DNA of 64,000 bases from Bog-756 sp963806455 (lineage in GTDB: Bacteria; Actinomycetota; Acidimicrobiia; Acidimicrobiales; RAAP-2), in assembly GCA_963806455.1 (NCBI GenBank), contig CAWDXZ010000001.1:310001-374000 (forward strand). The letters are read 5' to 3'. The position numbers and the translations under genes are program-made. Each line of letters opens with the position of its first letter. Position 1 is the stretch's first letter. The notes under the pieces were generated by a model. The model made no database searches and was not told the origin of the DNA. It saw only the letters and a list, made by a program, of their open reading frames with translations. This document shows positions 8,987 through 17,282 of this stretch, piece after piece.

Positions 8987-9945
8987 GCGGCGTAGACGCC
9001 GATGGCGAACAGGGCCACCCAGCACAGGCCGTAGATCTGCAGCCGGTGGTCCTTCAGCGCCAGCTCCTCGGGGGCGGCCCCCACGCCGGCGTCGAGGATG
9101 AGGACCATGTGGAGGAGGGCGATGGTGAAGGGCACCACCGTCAACTGGAACCAGATGGGGTCGTGGCCGGGGTGCAGCTGGGCCGCCCGCTCGAAGGCCC
9201 ACAGGCAATAGGCCGTGACCGTCACGGCCGCCGAGAGCGTCCGCACCGAGCGGAGGAAGGTCGGCGTGTAGGAGCCGAGGGTCTGGCGCACGGCCCCGTG
9301 GTCGGCGTCGTGGTCGTCGAGCAACCGCTTCTCTCCCGACCGCTTGCCGGTCACGATGAGCAGGGACCCGAAGGAGGCCACGATGAGGAACCAGTTGGAC
9401 AGGGCCACGCCGGTGGCCACACCGCCGGCCACCGCCCGGAGGACGAACCCGGCGCTGACCGCCACCAGGTCGACGACCGGCTCGTTCTTGAGCTCGAGCG
9501 AGTAGCCCACGTTGATGGCGGCGTAGACCGAGATGACCAGGGCCAGATGCCACCCGGCCAGCAGGGCGGAGAGACCGATCGAGACGGCCAGCATGGCGAC
9601 GCCGAGCCCGATGGCCAGCGGGACCGACACGAATCCGGCGGCGATGGGTCGCATCCGCTTCCGGGGGTGACGGCGATCGGCCTCGACGTCGATGGCGTCG
9701 TTGAGGAAGTAGGTGCCCGAGGCCGCCACGCAGAAGATGGCGAATGCCGCCAGGGCATGCAGGAACACCGTGCGGTGAAAGAGCACCCCGGCGGCGCCCG
9801 GCGCCACGAACACCAGCAGGTTCTTGATCCACTGCCGCGGCCGGGACAGGCGGAGCAGCTCGAAGCCCAGCGGCAGCGGCGCCCGGGGGCTCGGCTGCGC
9901 AGGATGTTCGTCCGGTCGGTCCACAGCTTCAGCCGAGGTGGTCAC
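8983..9945 (-). CDS. ubiA: Decaprenyl-phosphate phosphoribosyltransferase (UbiA family)
   Basis: 320-residue UbiA prenyltransferase with about nine hydrophobic segments. The first Asp-rich motif is NDAIDVEADRRHPRKRMRP, and the second region is YSLELKNEPVVDLVAVSAG. The sequence resembles M. tuberculosis Rv3806c, which attaches phosphoribose to decaprenyl phosphate at the membrane, the step before DprE1/DprE2. The start is GTG at 9945; a start nearer to residue 25 is possible because the first residues are Pro/Glu-rich. The stop overlaps the dprE1 start (ATGA). This is the first gene of the operon; 175 bp separate it from the divergent B12-subunit gene. Confidence 0.88.
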   Translation of the reverse strand: MTTSAEAVDRPDEHPAQPSPRAPLPLGFELLRLSRPRQWIKNLLVFVAPGAAGVLFHRTVFLHALAAFAIFCVAASGTYFLNDAIDVEADRRHPRKRMRPIAAGFVSVPLAIGLGVAMLAVSIGLSALLAGWHLALVISVYAAINVGYSLELKNEPVVDLVAVSAGFVLRAVAGGVATGVALSNWFLIVASFGSLLIVTGKRSGEKRLLDDHDADHGAVRQTLGSYTPTFLRSVRTLSAAVTVTAYCLWAFERAAQLHPGHDPIWFQLTVVPFTIALLHMVLILDAGVGAAPEELALKDHRLQIYGLCWVALFAIGVYAA

Positions 9946-10087
9946 AGCGTCCTCGAGGCGACCTGAACATGGCGCCTGCAGGGGTGGGGCACCGCCCGGA
10001 AGGTAGCACGGACCTCCAGGGTAGGGCCTGATGCGGCCCAGGAGCGTTGCGGCACCGCCCCGAGGGTGGGCGCGAGCCCCCAGCCGG

Positions 10088-10112
10088 CCTGACGGTCCGT
10101 CAGGGTTAGTAT
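10088..10112 (+). promoter_or_regulatory. Perfect 17-bp palindrome plus -10 box before the B12-binding subunit gene
   Basis: CCTGACGGTCCGTCAGG (10088-10104) is an 8-bp perfect inverted repeat around one base. It ends 2 nt before TAGTAT (10107-10112), a -10 box 8 nt before the GTG start. The position, over the -35/spacer, suggests a repressor operator of the TetR type. This is inferred from symmetry and position only. Confidence 0.65.
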
Positions 10113-10120
10113 CTGCCTCC

Positions 10121-10537
10121 GTGAAACGCCCCTACCGAGTGGTCGTGGCCAAACCCGGTCTCGACGGCCACGACCGGGGGGCGAAGGTCATCGCCCGGGC
10201 CCTGCGGGATGCCGGCTTCGAGGTCATCTACACCGGGCTCCACCAGACCGCCGAGCAGGTGGTGCAGGCCGTGATCCAAGAGGATGCCGACGCCGTCGGC
10301 CTCTCCTTGTTGTCAGGCGCCCATCTGACGCTGGTCCCCCGGGTGATCGACGGGCTCCGCCAACAGGGCCGCGATGACGTCCTGGTCCTGGTGGGAGGCA
10401 TCATCCCCGAGGACGACATCCCCGTCTTGAAGGAACTCGGGGTCGCCGAGGTCTTCACCCCCGGCGCGCCGCTGCCGGCCATCGGCGCCTGGCTGGGGCA
10501 CGCCCTCGACGAGCGTGAGAGCGGAGTGGGCGCCTGA
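10121..10537 (+). CDS. Cobalamin-binding subunit of a methylmalonyl-CoA-type mutase
   Basis: 138-residue free-standing B12-binding domain. It starts KRPYRVVVAKPGLDGHDRGA, with the D-x-H-x-x-G motif (DGHDRG) whose His ligates cobalt, followed by GLSLLSGAH and LVGGIIPEDD typical of the base-off binding fold. In two-subunit acyl-CoA mutases this small subunit pairs with a separate catalytic subunit, which is not in this window. The GTG at 10121 was chosen because a TAGTAT box lies just upstream and no Shine-Dalgarno is visible; an upstream start at 10031 would add 30 low-complexity residues. The substrate (methylmalonyl-, ethylmalonyl- or isobutyryl-CoA) is not determinable. Confidence 0.87.
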   Translation: MKRPYRVVVAKPGLDGHDRGAKVIARALRDAGFEVIYTGLHQTAEQVVQAVIQEDADAVGLSLLSGAHLTLVPRVIDGLRQQGRDDVLVLVGGIIPEDDIPVLKELGVAEVFTPGAPLPAIGAWLGHALDERESGVGA

Positions 10538-10673
10538 CCGCACCGGCGCGGCCGGCCGCGCCCGCCTCGGACGAGGCCGGGCCCGGCTCGCCCGGGGCCG
10601 CCGGGCACCATGGAGCAGGCAGGACCGAGTAGGAAGGCACACCGGAACCGGGTGCGCCCGTGGCAGCGGCAGC

Positions 10674-10730
10674 GAGAGACAGACACCGAGAGACAGTCAC
10701 ACCGAGAGACAGTCACACCGCGAGACAGAG
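10674..10730. repeat. Tandem repeats in the sucC leader
   Basis: Units starting GAGAGACAG recur at 10674-10687 (14 nt), 10688-10703 and 10704-10719 (two identical 16-nt copies), with a partial copy at 10720-10730 that runs into the Shine-Dalgarno of sucC. The units are purine-rich and contain no start codon in phase with sucC. Confidence 0.8.
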
Positions 10731-10743
10731 AGGAACAGATCCT

Positions 10744-11892
10744 GTGGATCTCTTCGAGTACCAGGGTAAGCAGTACTTCGCCCGCTTCGGGATCCCCATC
10801 TCCAAGGGTGGGGTGGCCGACACGGTGGAGGAGGCCGTCGACCAGGCCGAGGCGTCGGGATACCCGGTCGTAGTCAAGGCGCAGGTCAAGGTGGGCGGCC
10901 GCGGCAAGGCCGGCGGTGTCAAGCTGGCGGCCAATGCCGAGGAGGTGCGCACCCATGCCGGCAACATCCTCGGCCTCGACATCAAGGGCCATGTGGTGAA
11001 GCGGCTGTGGGTCGAGCACGCGTCGGACATCGCCCGTGAGTACTACGCCAGCTTCACCCTCGACCGCAGCGCCAAGAAGCACCTGGGCATGCTCTCGGCC
11101 GCGGGAGGGGTCGAGATCGAGGATGTGGCCGTCACCAACCCCGATGCCATCGCCACGGTCCACATCGACCCGGTCGACGGCCTGAGCGCCGAGGTGGCCC
11201 GGCAGTGGGTCGACCGGGCCGCTCTCGACGACGAGGCCCGCGAGCAGGCGGCGCAGCTGCTGGTCAAGCTCTATGCCTGCTACACGGAAGGAGACTGCGA
11301 CCTGGCCGAGATCAACCCCTTGATCCTCACCCCTGAGGGCAGGGTGCACGCCCTCGATGCCAAGGTCACGCTGGACGACAATGCCGCCTTCCGTCATCCG
11401 GAGTGGGAGGAATTCGCCGGCTACGAGGTCGAAGACGAGCGGGAGACGCGGGCCAAAGAACGCGGGCTGAACTACATCGGGCTGGACGGGTCGGTCGGGA
11501 TCATCGCCAACGGGGCCGGACTGGCCATGAGCACCCTCGACGTCGTCAACCAGTGCGGGGGAGCGGCGGCCAACTTCCTCGACATCGGGGGCGGGGCCAA
11601 TGCCGACGTGATGGCGGCCGCACTCGAGGTGATCAATTCCGATCCCGCCGTCCGAAGCATCTTCGTGAACATCTTCGGGGGGATCACCAGGGTCGACGAG
11701 GTGGCGAACGGAGTCCTCGAGGCGCTCGAGCGGGTCGACATCTCGTCTCCCATCGTGTTGCGGCTCGACGGCACCAACGCCGCCGCCGGCCGGGAGATCC
11801 TCGCCCCGCACCTGTCCGAACGGCTGGTCGCCGAGCCGACCATGCTCGACGCCGCCCGCCGGGTCGTCGCCCTGTCCGGAGGTGCGTCGTGA
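10744..11892 (+). CDS. sucC: Succinyl-CoA ligase, beta subunit
   Basis: 382 residues. The N-terminal ATP-grasp domain opens DLFEYQGKQYFARFG and has VVKAQVKVGGRGKAGGVK; the C-terminal CoA-ligase domain has NPDAIATVHIDP, INPLILTPEGRVHALDAK, and GGGAN and VNIFGGITR loops. It catalyses succinyl-CoA to succinate with NTP formation in the TCA cycle, with SucD. The GTG at 10744 follows AGAGAGGAACA, a clear ribosome site. The stop overlaps the sucD start (GTGA). Upstream in-frame codons come from the repeat region and are unlikely to be translated. Confidence 0.95.
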   Translation: MDLFEYQGKQYFARFGIPISKGGVADTVEEAVDQAEASGYPVVVKAQVKVGGRGKAGGVKLAANAEEVRTHAGNILGLDIKGHVVKRLWVEHASDIAREYYASFTLDRSAKKHLGMLSAAGGVEIEDVAVTNPDAIATVHIDPVDGLSAEVARQWVDRAALDDEAREQAAQLLVKLYACYTEGDCDLAEINPLILTPEGRVHALDAKVTLDDNAAFRHPEWEEFAGYEVEDERETRAKERGLNYIGLDGSVGIIANGAGLAMSTLDVVNQCGGAAANFLDIGGGANADVMAAALEVINSDPAVRSIFVNIFGGITRVDEVANGVLEALERVDISSPIVLRLDGTNAAAGREILAPHLSERLVAEPTMLDAARRVVALSGGAS

Positions 11893-12779
11893 GCATCTTC
11901 GTCGACGAGAGCACCAAGGTCGTCATCCAGGGCATCAGCCCCACCAGCCAGGGCCTGTACCACGGCCTCCGCAACCGGGCCTACGGCACCCGGGTCGTGG
12001 CCGCCACCAATCCGAAGCGGGGCGGAGAGGAGATCGAGGGAATCCCGGTCTTCGCCACCGTGGCCGAGGCGGTCGAGGCCACCGGGGCCAACGCCTCGTT
12101 CATCTCGGTGCCACCCAGATTCGCCGCCGAGGCCATCATCGAGGCCGCCGCCGCCGGCGTCCCGTTCGTGGTCTGCATCACCGAGGGCATCCCCGCCCAG
12201 GACGAGGCCCTGGCCTACAACCGTCTGGTGCGCGAGTTCCCCGGCACCCGGCTCCTCGGCCCCAACTGCCCGGGCATCATCTCCCCCGGCAAGTGCAACA
12301 TCGGCATCACCTCGGGGGACATCGCCATGGCCGGCGGCCCGGTCGGGATCGTGAGCCGTTCGGGGACCCTGACCTACCAGGCCCTCCACGAGCTCTCCCA
12401 GCAGGGCGTGGGGCAGACCACCTGTGTCGGCATCGGTGGCGACCCGGTGCCCGGCACCAGCTTCATCGACTGCCTGGCCGCCTTCCAGGCCGACCCCGAC
12501 ACCCGGGCCATCATGATGATCGGGGAGATCGGCGGCTCGGCCGAGGAGGAGGCGGCCGAGTTCATCGCCACGTCGGTGACCAAGCCCATCGTGTCCTACG
12601 TGGCCGGGGTGACCGCACCGCCCGGCCGCAAGATGGGCCACGCCGGGGCCATCATCTCGGGGTCCAAGGGGACGGCTCAGGCCAAGATGGAGGCCCTGGC
12701 CGGAGCCGGCGTGACCGTCGCGCTCAACCCGACCGAGGCCGGCGAGGCCATGGTGGCGGTGGTCAGGAAGCTCGACTGA
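11889..12779 (+). CDS. sucD: Succinyl-CoA ligase, alpha subunit
   Basis: 296 residues. The CoA-binding Rossmann domain has VVIQGISPTSQGLYH, the middle has GPNCPGIISPGKCNIGI, and the phosphohistidine loop is GRKMGHAGAIISGSKGTA. It partners SucC, and the phospho-His carries the phosphate between active sites. GTG overlaps the sucC stop by 4 nt, so the two are translationally coupled. The gene lies in the same order before purine genes in mycobacteria. Confidence 0.95.
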   Translation: MSIFVDESTKVVIQGISPTSQGLYHGLRNRAYGTRVVAATNPKRGGEEIEGIPVFATVAEAVEATGANASFISVPPRFAAEAIIEAAAAGVPFVVCITEGIPAQDEALAYNRLVREFPGTRLLGPNCPGIISPGKCNIGITSGDIAMAGGPVGIVSRSGTLTYQALHELSQQGVGQTTCVGIGGDPVPGTSFIDCLAAFQADPDTRAIMMIGEIGGSAEEEAAEFIATSVTKPIVSYVAGVTAPPGRKMGHAGAIISGSKGTAQAKMEALAGAGVTVALNPTEAGEAMVAVVRKLD

Positions 12780-12841
12780 CCGGCACGGAGGGCCAGCCGG
12801 TCTCCGACGTCCCCTCGGCCGCCGCCCTGGCCGGCCGCCCG

Positions 12842-13498
12842 GTGGAGGCGGTCGTCTTCGACCTCGACGGCCTGCTCATCGACTCGGAGCCCTGCTGGCG
12901 CCAGGCGGAGATCGAGGTGTTCGGGGCGCTCGGCCTGCACCTGGACGAGGCCGAGCTGCGGGAGACCATGGGCCTGCGGATCGACGACGGCGTCCGACAC
13001 TGGTGGGACAGACGTCCCTGGCGGGGCATGGCGCCCGAGGAGGTCGAGCGGGCCGTCACCGCCCGGGTGGCCGAGCTGGTGGCGGCCTCGGCCGCGCCGA
13101 TGCCCGGGGCGCTCGAGGCGGTGGCCCTGTGCGACCGCCTGGGGCTGCCCGTGGCCGTCTGCTCGGGCTCCTATGCGGTGGTGGTCGAGGCCGGCCTGCG
13201 CCGGCTGGGGATCGAGTCCGCCGTCCGGGCCTGGCACACGGCCGAGTGGGAGCCCCTGGGCAAGCCGCATCCGGGCGCCTATCTCTCGACCGCAGCCAGG
13301 CTCGGCCTGGATCCGACCGCCTGCCTGGCCGTCGAGGACTCCTTCAACGGGGCCATCGCGGCCAAGGCGGCCCGCATGCGGGTGGTGGCCGTGCCCGAGC
13401 CGGCCGCCCGGGCGTCGGCTCGGTGGGGGTTCTGCGAGGCCCGCCTCAGCTCGTTGACCGAGTTCGACGAGGAGCTCATCCGCTCGCTCGAGCGCTAG
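12842..13498 (+). CDS. HAD-superfamily phosphatase (beta-phosphoglucomutase-like)
   Basis: About 218 residues. HAD motif I is FDLDGLLIDSE, motif II is the Ser in CSGSY, motif III is the Lys in GKPHPGAYL, and motif IV is EDSFNG. The cap type fits the YniC/2-deoxyglucose-6-phosphatase group of sugar phosphatases; the substrate is unknown. The start is uncertain: a GGAGGG lies at 12786-12791 but has no good start within reach, so the in-frame GTG at 12842, which places the FDLDG motif near the N-terminus as usual, was chosen. It follows sucD closely and may be cotranscribed. Confidence 0.82.
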   Translation: MEAVVFDLDGLLIDSEPCWRQAEIEVFGALGLHLDEAELRETMGLRIDDGVRHWWDRRPWRGMAPEEVERAVTARVAELVAASAAPMPGALEAVALCDRLGLPVAVCSGSYAVVVEAGLRRLGIESAVRAWHTAEWEPLGKPHPGAYLSTAARLGLDPTACLAVEDSFNGAIAAKAARMRVVAVPEPAARASARWGFCEARLSSLTEFDEELIRSLER

Positions 13499-13736
13499 CC
13501 CCGCCGACCGGCGCCAGGTCCCGCTTCTCCCGAAACTTTCGCTTCGGAAACGGACGGACGGTGCCGATACAGCTGTCACGAGGGGCATTCCCTGGGCAGG
13601 GGGGACCGAGCGACGTCGGCCCGACACCGGAGGCAGGCCGGTAGGGCCACGTCGCCCTGGTCCCTTTTGCCCCGGGGACGCTGGCACCGGCCCGTGGCGG
13701 CCCCGCCGTGTCGGATTCGGCCGGAACGGGCGCTGG

Positions 13737-13742
13737 TAGCGT
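13737..13742 (+). promoter_or_regulatory. -10 box of a leaderless purN transcript
   Basis: TAGCGT sits 7 nt before the in-frame GTG at 13750, with no Shine-Dalgarno between. This matches the spacing seen before many other genes of the window. Confidence 0.45.
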
Positions 13743-13749
13743 GCCGAGA

Positions 13750-14400
13750 GTGCCCGGTGCCCCGTCCCGAGATCCCGACCCGAACGGCGTGGCCGTCGGC
13801 GTCCTGGCCTCGGGCAGCGGGACCATCCTCGAAGCGGTCATCGCCGCCGGGCTCCCGGTCCGGCTGGTCGTCACCGACCGGCCGTGCCGGGCCCTCGACG
13901 TCGCCGCCGCCGCCGGCCTTCCCGCCGAGTTGGTCGACCGGTCCGGGTTCGGTGGCTTCGGGCCGGGGTTCGAACGCCACCGCTACACCGAGGCCCTGAC
14001 GGCCGTACTGCGGTCCGGCCGCATCGACGTGGTGGTCATGGCCGGGTTCGGCACCGTCCTCGGCCGGCCCGTCCACGACGCGTACCCCGGCCGCATCCTG
14101 AACACGCACCCCGCCCTCCTCCCGGCCTTCCCCGGATGGCACGCGGTGGCCGACGCCCTGGCCGCCGGCGTGACCGAGACGGGGACCACCGTCCACATCG
14201 CCACCCTGGAGATGGACGCCGGCCCGGTGCTGGCCCAGGCGGTGGTGCCGGTGGTGCCCGGCGACACCGAGGCCTCGCTCCACGAGCGCATCAAGTCGGT
14301 GGAGCGGACCCTCTACCCCGAGACGATCCGCCGGTTCATCGACGGCCTGGCCATCGCGGTCGCCGATGGGCCAGGATCACAGTCGGAGGTTGCGTCATGA
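13750..14400 (+). CDS. purN: Phosphoribosylglycinamide formyltransferase
   Basis: About 216 residues. Third step of purine synthesis: transfers formyl from 10-formyl-THF to GAR. The nucleotide loop is VLASGSGTILEAV; the catalytic Asn/His are in NTHPALLPAFPG, and the catalytic Asp is in HIATLEMDAGPVLAQ. GTG at 13750 was chosen by its -10 box; in-frame GTGs at 13708 and 13741 would add 14 or 3 Gly/Ala/Arg-rich residues. It overlaps purH by 4 nt (ATGA). Confidence 0.92.
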   Translation: MPGAPSRDPDPNGVAVGVLASGSGTILEAVIAAGLPVRLVVTDRPCRALDVAAAAGLPAELVDRSGFGGFGPGFERHRYTEALTAVLRSGRIDVVVMAGFGTVLGRPVHDAYPGRILNTHPALLPAFPGWHAVADALAAGVTETGTTVHIATLEMDAGPVLAQAVVPVVPGDTEASLHERIKSVERTLYPETIRRFIDGLAIAVADGPGSQSEVAS

Positions 14401-15956
14401 GGGCACTGCTGTCGGTGTACGACAAGACGGGACTGGTCGATCTGGCCCGGGGCCTCTCCGGGCTCGGGTGGGAGCTGGTGTCGAGCGGGGGGACGTCCGC
14501 CGCCCTGGCCCAGGCCGGGATCGACCACGTCGAGGTGGCCGACCTGACCGGCGCGCCGGAGATGCTCGGCGGCCGGGTCAAGACCCTCCACCCCACCATC
14601 CACGGCGGCATCCTGGCCGACCGGTCGAAGGCCGACCACCTGGCCGACATCGAGCGGCAGGGCATCGGGCTCATCGACCTGGTGGTGTGCAACCTCTACC
14701 CGTTCACCTCCGATCCCTCCGTCGAGCTCATCGATGTCGGGGGGCCGACCATGGTCCGGGCGGCGGCGAAGAACCACGACCACGTGGGGATCGTGGTCTC
14801 CCCGTCCGAGTACGGTGCCGTCCTCGACGAGCTGCGGCGCGACGGCTCGCTGTCCGACGACACCCGGCGACGGCTGGCCCGTCAGGCGTTCGCCCACACC
14901 GCCGGGTACGACGCCGCCATCGTGGCCTGGCTCGACCAGCGCGAGGGACCGGATCTCTCGGAGAAGGGGGCCGAGGAATTCGACCGGGCCATGCTCCTTC
15001 CCCCTTCCATCCACCTCATCCTCGAGCGGGCCGGATCCATGCGGTACGGCGAGAACCCCCACCAGCACGGGGCCAGGTACCGGGTGGTCGGACAGCACTC
15101 GTGGTGGGACGAGACGGTCCAGCACGGAGGGCGCGAGCTGTCGTACCTGAACGTCTTCGACGCCGACGCGGCGTGGCGGTTGGTGCACGAGCTCCCGGAC
15201 CCCGGCGGGGGCGAGGTCGCCGTGGCCATCATCAAGCACGCCAACCCCTGTGGCGCCGCCCTCGGCGAGGACCTGGTCGCCGCCTATCAGCGCGCTCTGG
15301 CGTGCGATCCCCAGTCCGCCTTCGGCGGGATCGTTGCCATCGGGGGACCGGTGACCGTGTCGGTGGCCGAGGCGGTCGCCGAAGGACCCCAGGCCGACGT
15401 CATCATCGCCCCCTCCTTTGACGAGGTCGCCCTCAGCACGCTGGCCGCCCGGCGCAAGGCCACCCGGCTCCTGTCCGCCCCGAGCCCCGAACCGCTCGAG
15501 CGCCAGTTCCGCAGCCTGGGGGCGAGTGTCCTCGTCCAGGATGCGGACCGGTTCGTGGCCGAGCCGGCCACCTGGACGGTCGCCACCCAGGCCCGGCCGA
15601 GCGACGCCCAGTGGCGTGACCTGGTGATGGCCTGGAAGGTCTGCGCCCGCACCACGTCCAACGCCATCGCCGTGGTGGCCGACGCCCAGGCCGTCGGGGT
15701 GGGGGCGGGCCAGCAGTCCCGGGTGGTGGCGGCGGAGATCGCGGTGTCGAAGGCGGGGCCCCGGGCGGCGGGGGCCGCCGCCGCCAGTGATGCCTTCTTC
15801 CCGTTCCCCGACGGGCTGATGGTGCTGGCCGACGCCGGGGTGACCGCAGTGGTGCAGCCGGGCGGCTCCGTTCGGGACGGAGAGGTCGTGGCGGCCGCCG
15901 ATGTGGCCGGCATCGCCATGGTCATGGCCGGTGGCGAGCGACATTTCCGCCACTGA
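14397..15956 (+). CDS. purH: Bifunctional AICAR formyltransferase / IMP cyclohydrolase
   Basis: 519 residues. The N-terminal cyclohydrolase (MGS-like) domain starts RALLSVYDKTGLVDLA and contains GGRVKTLHPTIHGGILADR; the C-terminal AICAR transformylase has the Lys/His of IKHANPCGAA, then ACDPQSAFGGIVA and DAFFPFPDG. It carries out the last two steps to IMP. It is coupled to purN upstream; folD, which supplies one-carbon folate, follows 97 nt downstream, a functional pairing. Confidence 0.95.
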   Translation: MRALLSVYDKTGLVDLARGLSGLGWELVSSGGTSAALAQAGIDHVEVADLTGAPEMLGGRVKTLHPTIHGGILADRSKADHLADIERQGIGLIDLVVCNLYPFTSDPSVELIDVGGPTMVRAAAKNHDHVGIVVSPSEYGAVLDELRRDGSLSDDTRRRLARQAFAHTAGYDAAIVAWLDQREGPDLSEKGAEEFDRAMLLPPSIHLILERAGSMRYGENPHQHGARYRVVGQHSWWDETVQHGGRELSYLNVFDADAAWRLVHELPDPGGGEVAVAIIKHANPCGAALGEDLVAAYQRALACDPQSAFGGIVAIGGPVTVSVAEAVAEGPQADVIIAPSFDEVALSTLAARRKATRLLSAPSPEPLERQFRSLGASVLVQDADRFVAEPATWTVATQARPSDAQWRDLVMAWKVCARTTSNAIAVVADAQAVGVGAGQQSRVVAAEIAVSKAGPRAAGAAAASDAFFPFPDGLMVLADAGVTAVVQPGGSVRDGEVVAAADVAGIAMVMAGGERHFRH

Positions 15957-16053
15957 CCAGGCGGGAGCAGTTCCGGCACCGACCGGGAGAAGGGGCGCGG
16001 CCGCCGGGCGCCGCGCCGGGGACGGGACGGCGAGGGAGGAGCGGGATGCCACG

Positions 16054-16908
16054 ATGACGGCGACGTTGCTGGACGGAGAGCGGCTGGCCGCCAGGATCAG
16101 AGCCGAGGTCACCGACCGGGTGGCCCGGTTGGTCGATGCCGGGGTCGGGGTGGGGCTCGGTACCATCCTCGTCGGGGACGACGGTCCGAGCGCCCGCTAT
16201 GTGGCCATGAAGCACGAGGACTGCGCCGAGGTCGGCATCCACTCGGCGCACGAGCACCTGCCCGCCGACGTGTCGCAGGCCGAGCTCGAGGCGGTCATCG
16301 CCCGGTTCAACGCCGACCCCAAGGTCGACGCCTACCTGGTCCAGCTGCCCCTGCCGGCCGGGCTGGACGAGGAGCGGGCCCTCCTGGCCGTCGATCCCGA
16401 CAAGGACGTGGACGGCCTGCACCCGGTCAACCTCGGACGCCTGGTCATGGGCGCGGCCGGCCCTCGGCCGTGCACACCGGCCGGCATCGTGGAGCTGCTT
16501 GCCGAGTACGACGTCCCGGTGGAGGGCAGGCACGTGGTGATCATCGGCCGGGGGCTGACCATCGGCCGCCCCCTCGCCCTGCTCCTGTCCATGAAGCAGC
16601 CCGGCTGCAACGCCGCCGTGACCGTGGTCCACACCGGGGTCGACGACCTCGCCGGCCTGGTCCGCCAGGCCGACGTGGTGGTGGCCGCGGCCGGCCGCGC
16701 CGGCCTGGTGACCGCGGACATGATCAAACCGGGTGCCGCCGTGGTGGGCGCGGGCACGTCGTGGGAGGGACGGCGGCTGCTCTCCGACGTCGACCCGTCG
16801 GTGGCCGACGTGGCCGGGTGGATCACCCCCCGCCTCGGGGGTGTCGGGCCCATGACCCGGGCCATGCTGTTGCGCAACACCGTCCGGGCCGCCGAGCGTT
16901 CCTCATGA
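16054..16908 (+). CDS. folD: Methylene-THF dehydrogenase / methenyl-THF cyclohydrolase
   Basis: 284 residues. The substrate domain has YVAMKHEDCAEVGI, where Tyr and Lys match the catalytic pair of the family, and DKDVDGLHPVNLGRL. The NADP-binding domain has VVIIGRGLTIGRPLALLL and ends GGVGPMTRAMLLRNTVRAA. It interconverts methylene-, methenyl- and 10-formyl-THF and so feeds PurN and PurH just upstream. ATG at 16054 is preceded by GGGAGGA at 16034-16040, a somewhat long spacing. It overlaps the cupin gene by 4 nt. Confidence 0.94.
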   Translation: MTATLLDGERLAARIRAEVTDRVARLVDAGVGVGLGTILVGDDGPSARYVAMKHEDCAEVGIHSAHEHLPADVSQAELEAVIARFNADPKVDAYLVQLPLPAGLDEERALLAVDPDKDVDGLHPVNLGRLVMGAAGPRPCTPAGIVELLAEYDVPVEGRHVVIIGRGLTIGRPLALLLSMKQPGCNAAVTVVHTGVDDLAGLVRQADVVVAAAGRAGLVTADMIKPGAAVVGAGTSWEGRRLLSDVDPSVADVAGWITPRLGGVGPMTRAMLLRNTVRAAERSS

Positions 16909-17282
16909 GCCCGCCGCCGGGAAGCAAGACCGACGTCCGGCCGTGGGGCACCCACACCGTCCTCGACGACGACGGCACCCACAAGGTCAAGCGCATCGTG
17001 GTCCGCCCGGGGAAGCGCCTCAGCTACCAGCGCCATGCCCGGCGCTCGGAGCACTGGTTCGTCGTCCGCGGGACGGCGGCGGTGGTGGTGGGCGGGGAGG
17101 AGCGAGCGCTGTCCCCGGGGGACTCACTTGACATTCCGGCCGGCACCGACCATCGGATCGGGAACACGGGCGAGGTCGATCTCGTCTTCGTCGAGGTCCA
17201 GCACGGGGAGTACTTCGGGGAGTACTTCGGGGAGGACGACATCGTGCGGCTCGAAGACGACTACGGCCGGAGCGTCGGTTGA
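16905..17282 (+). CDS. Cupin protein similar to the mannose-6-phosphate isomerase type II C-terminal domain
   Basis: 125 residues forming one cupin barrel. RPWGTHTVLDD is followed by VKRIVVRPGKRLSYQRHARRSEHWFVVRG and SLDIPAGTDHRIGN. This is the pattern of the C-terminal domain of GDP-mannose pyrophosphorylase/PMI enzymes, here standing alone. An isomerase or sugar-binding role is likely, but the substrate is unknown. ATG overlaps the folD stop. Near the C-terminus GEYF is duplicated by a 12-bp tandem repeat. Confidence 0.8.
   Translation: MSPPPGSKTDVRPWGTHTVLDDDGTHKVKRIVVRPGKRLSYQRHARRSEHWFVVRGTAAVVVGGEERALSPGDSLDIPAGTDHRIGNTGEVDLVFVEVQHGEYFGEYFGEDDIVRLEDDYGRSVG
17205..17228. repeat. 12-bp tandem duplication in the cupin gene
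   Basis: GGGGAGTACTTC occurs twice head to tail (17205-17216 and 17217-17228), giving the repeated Gly-Glu-Tyr-Phe in the protein. Confidence 0.8.

Noticed and set aside
10228..11811. A 527-codon minus-strand frame across the B12 subunit and sucC
   Set aside because: Antisense shadow of sucC; no recognisable family and no ribosome site.
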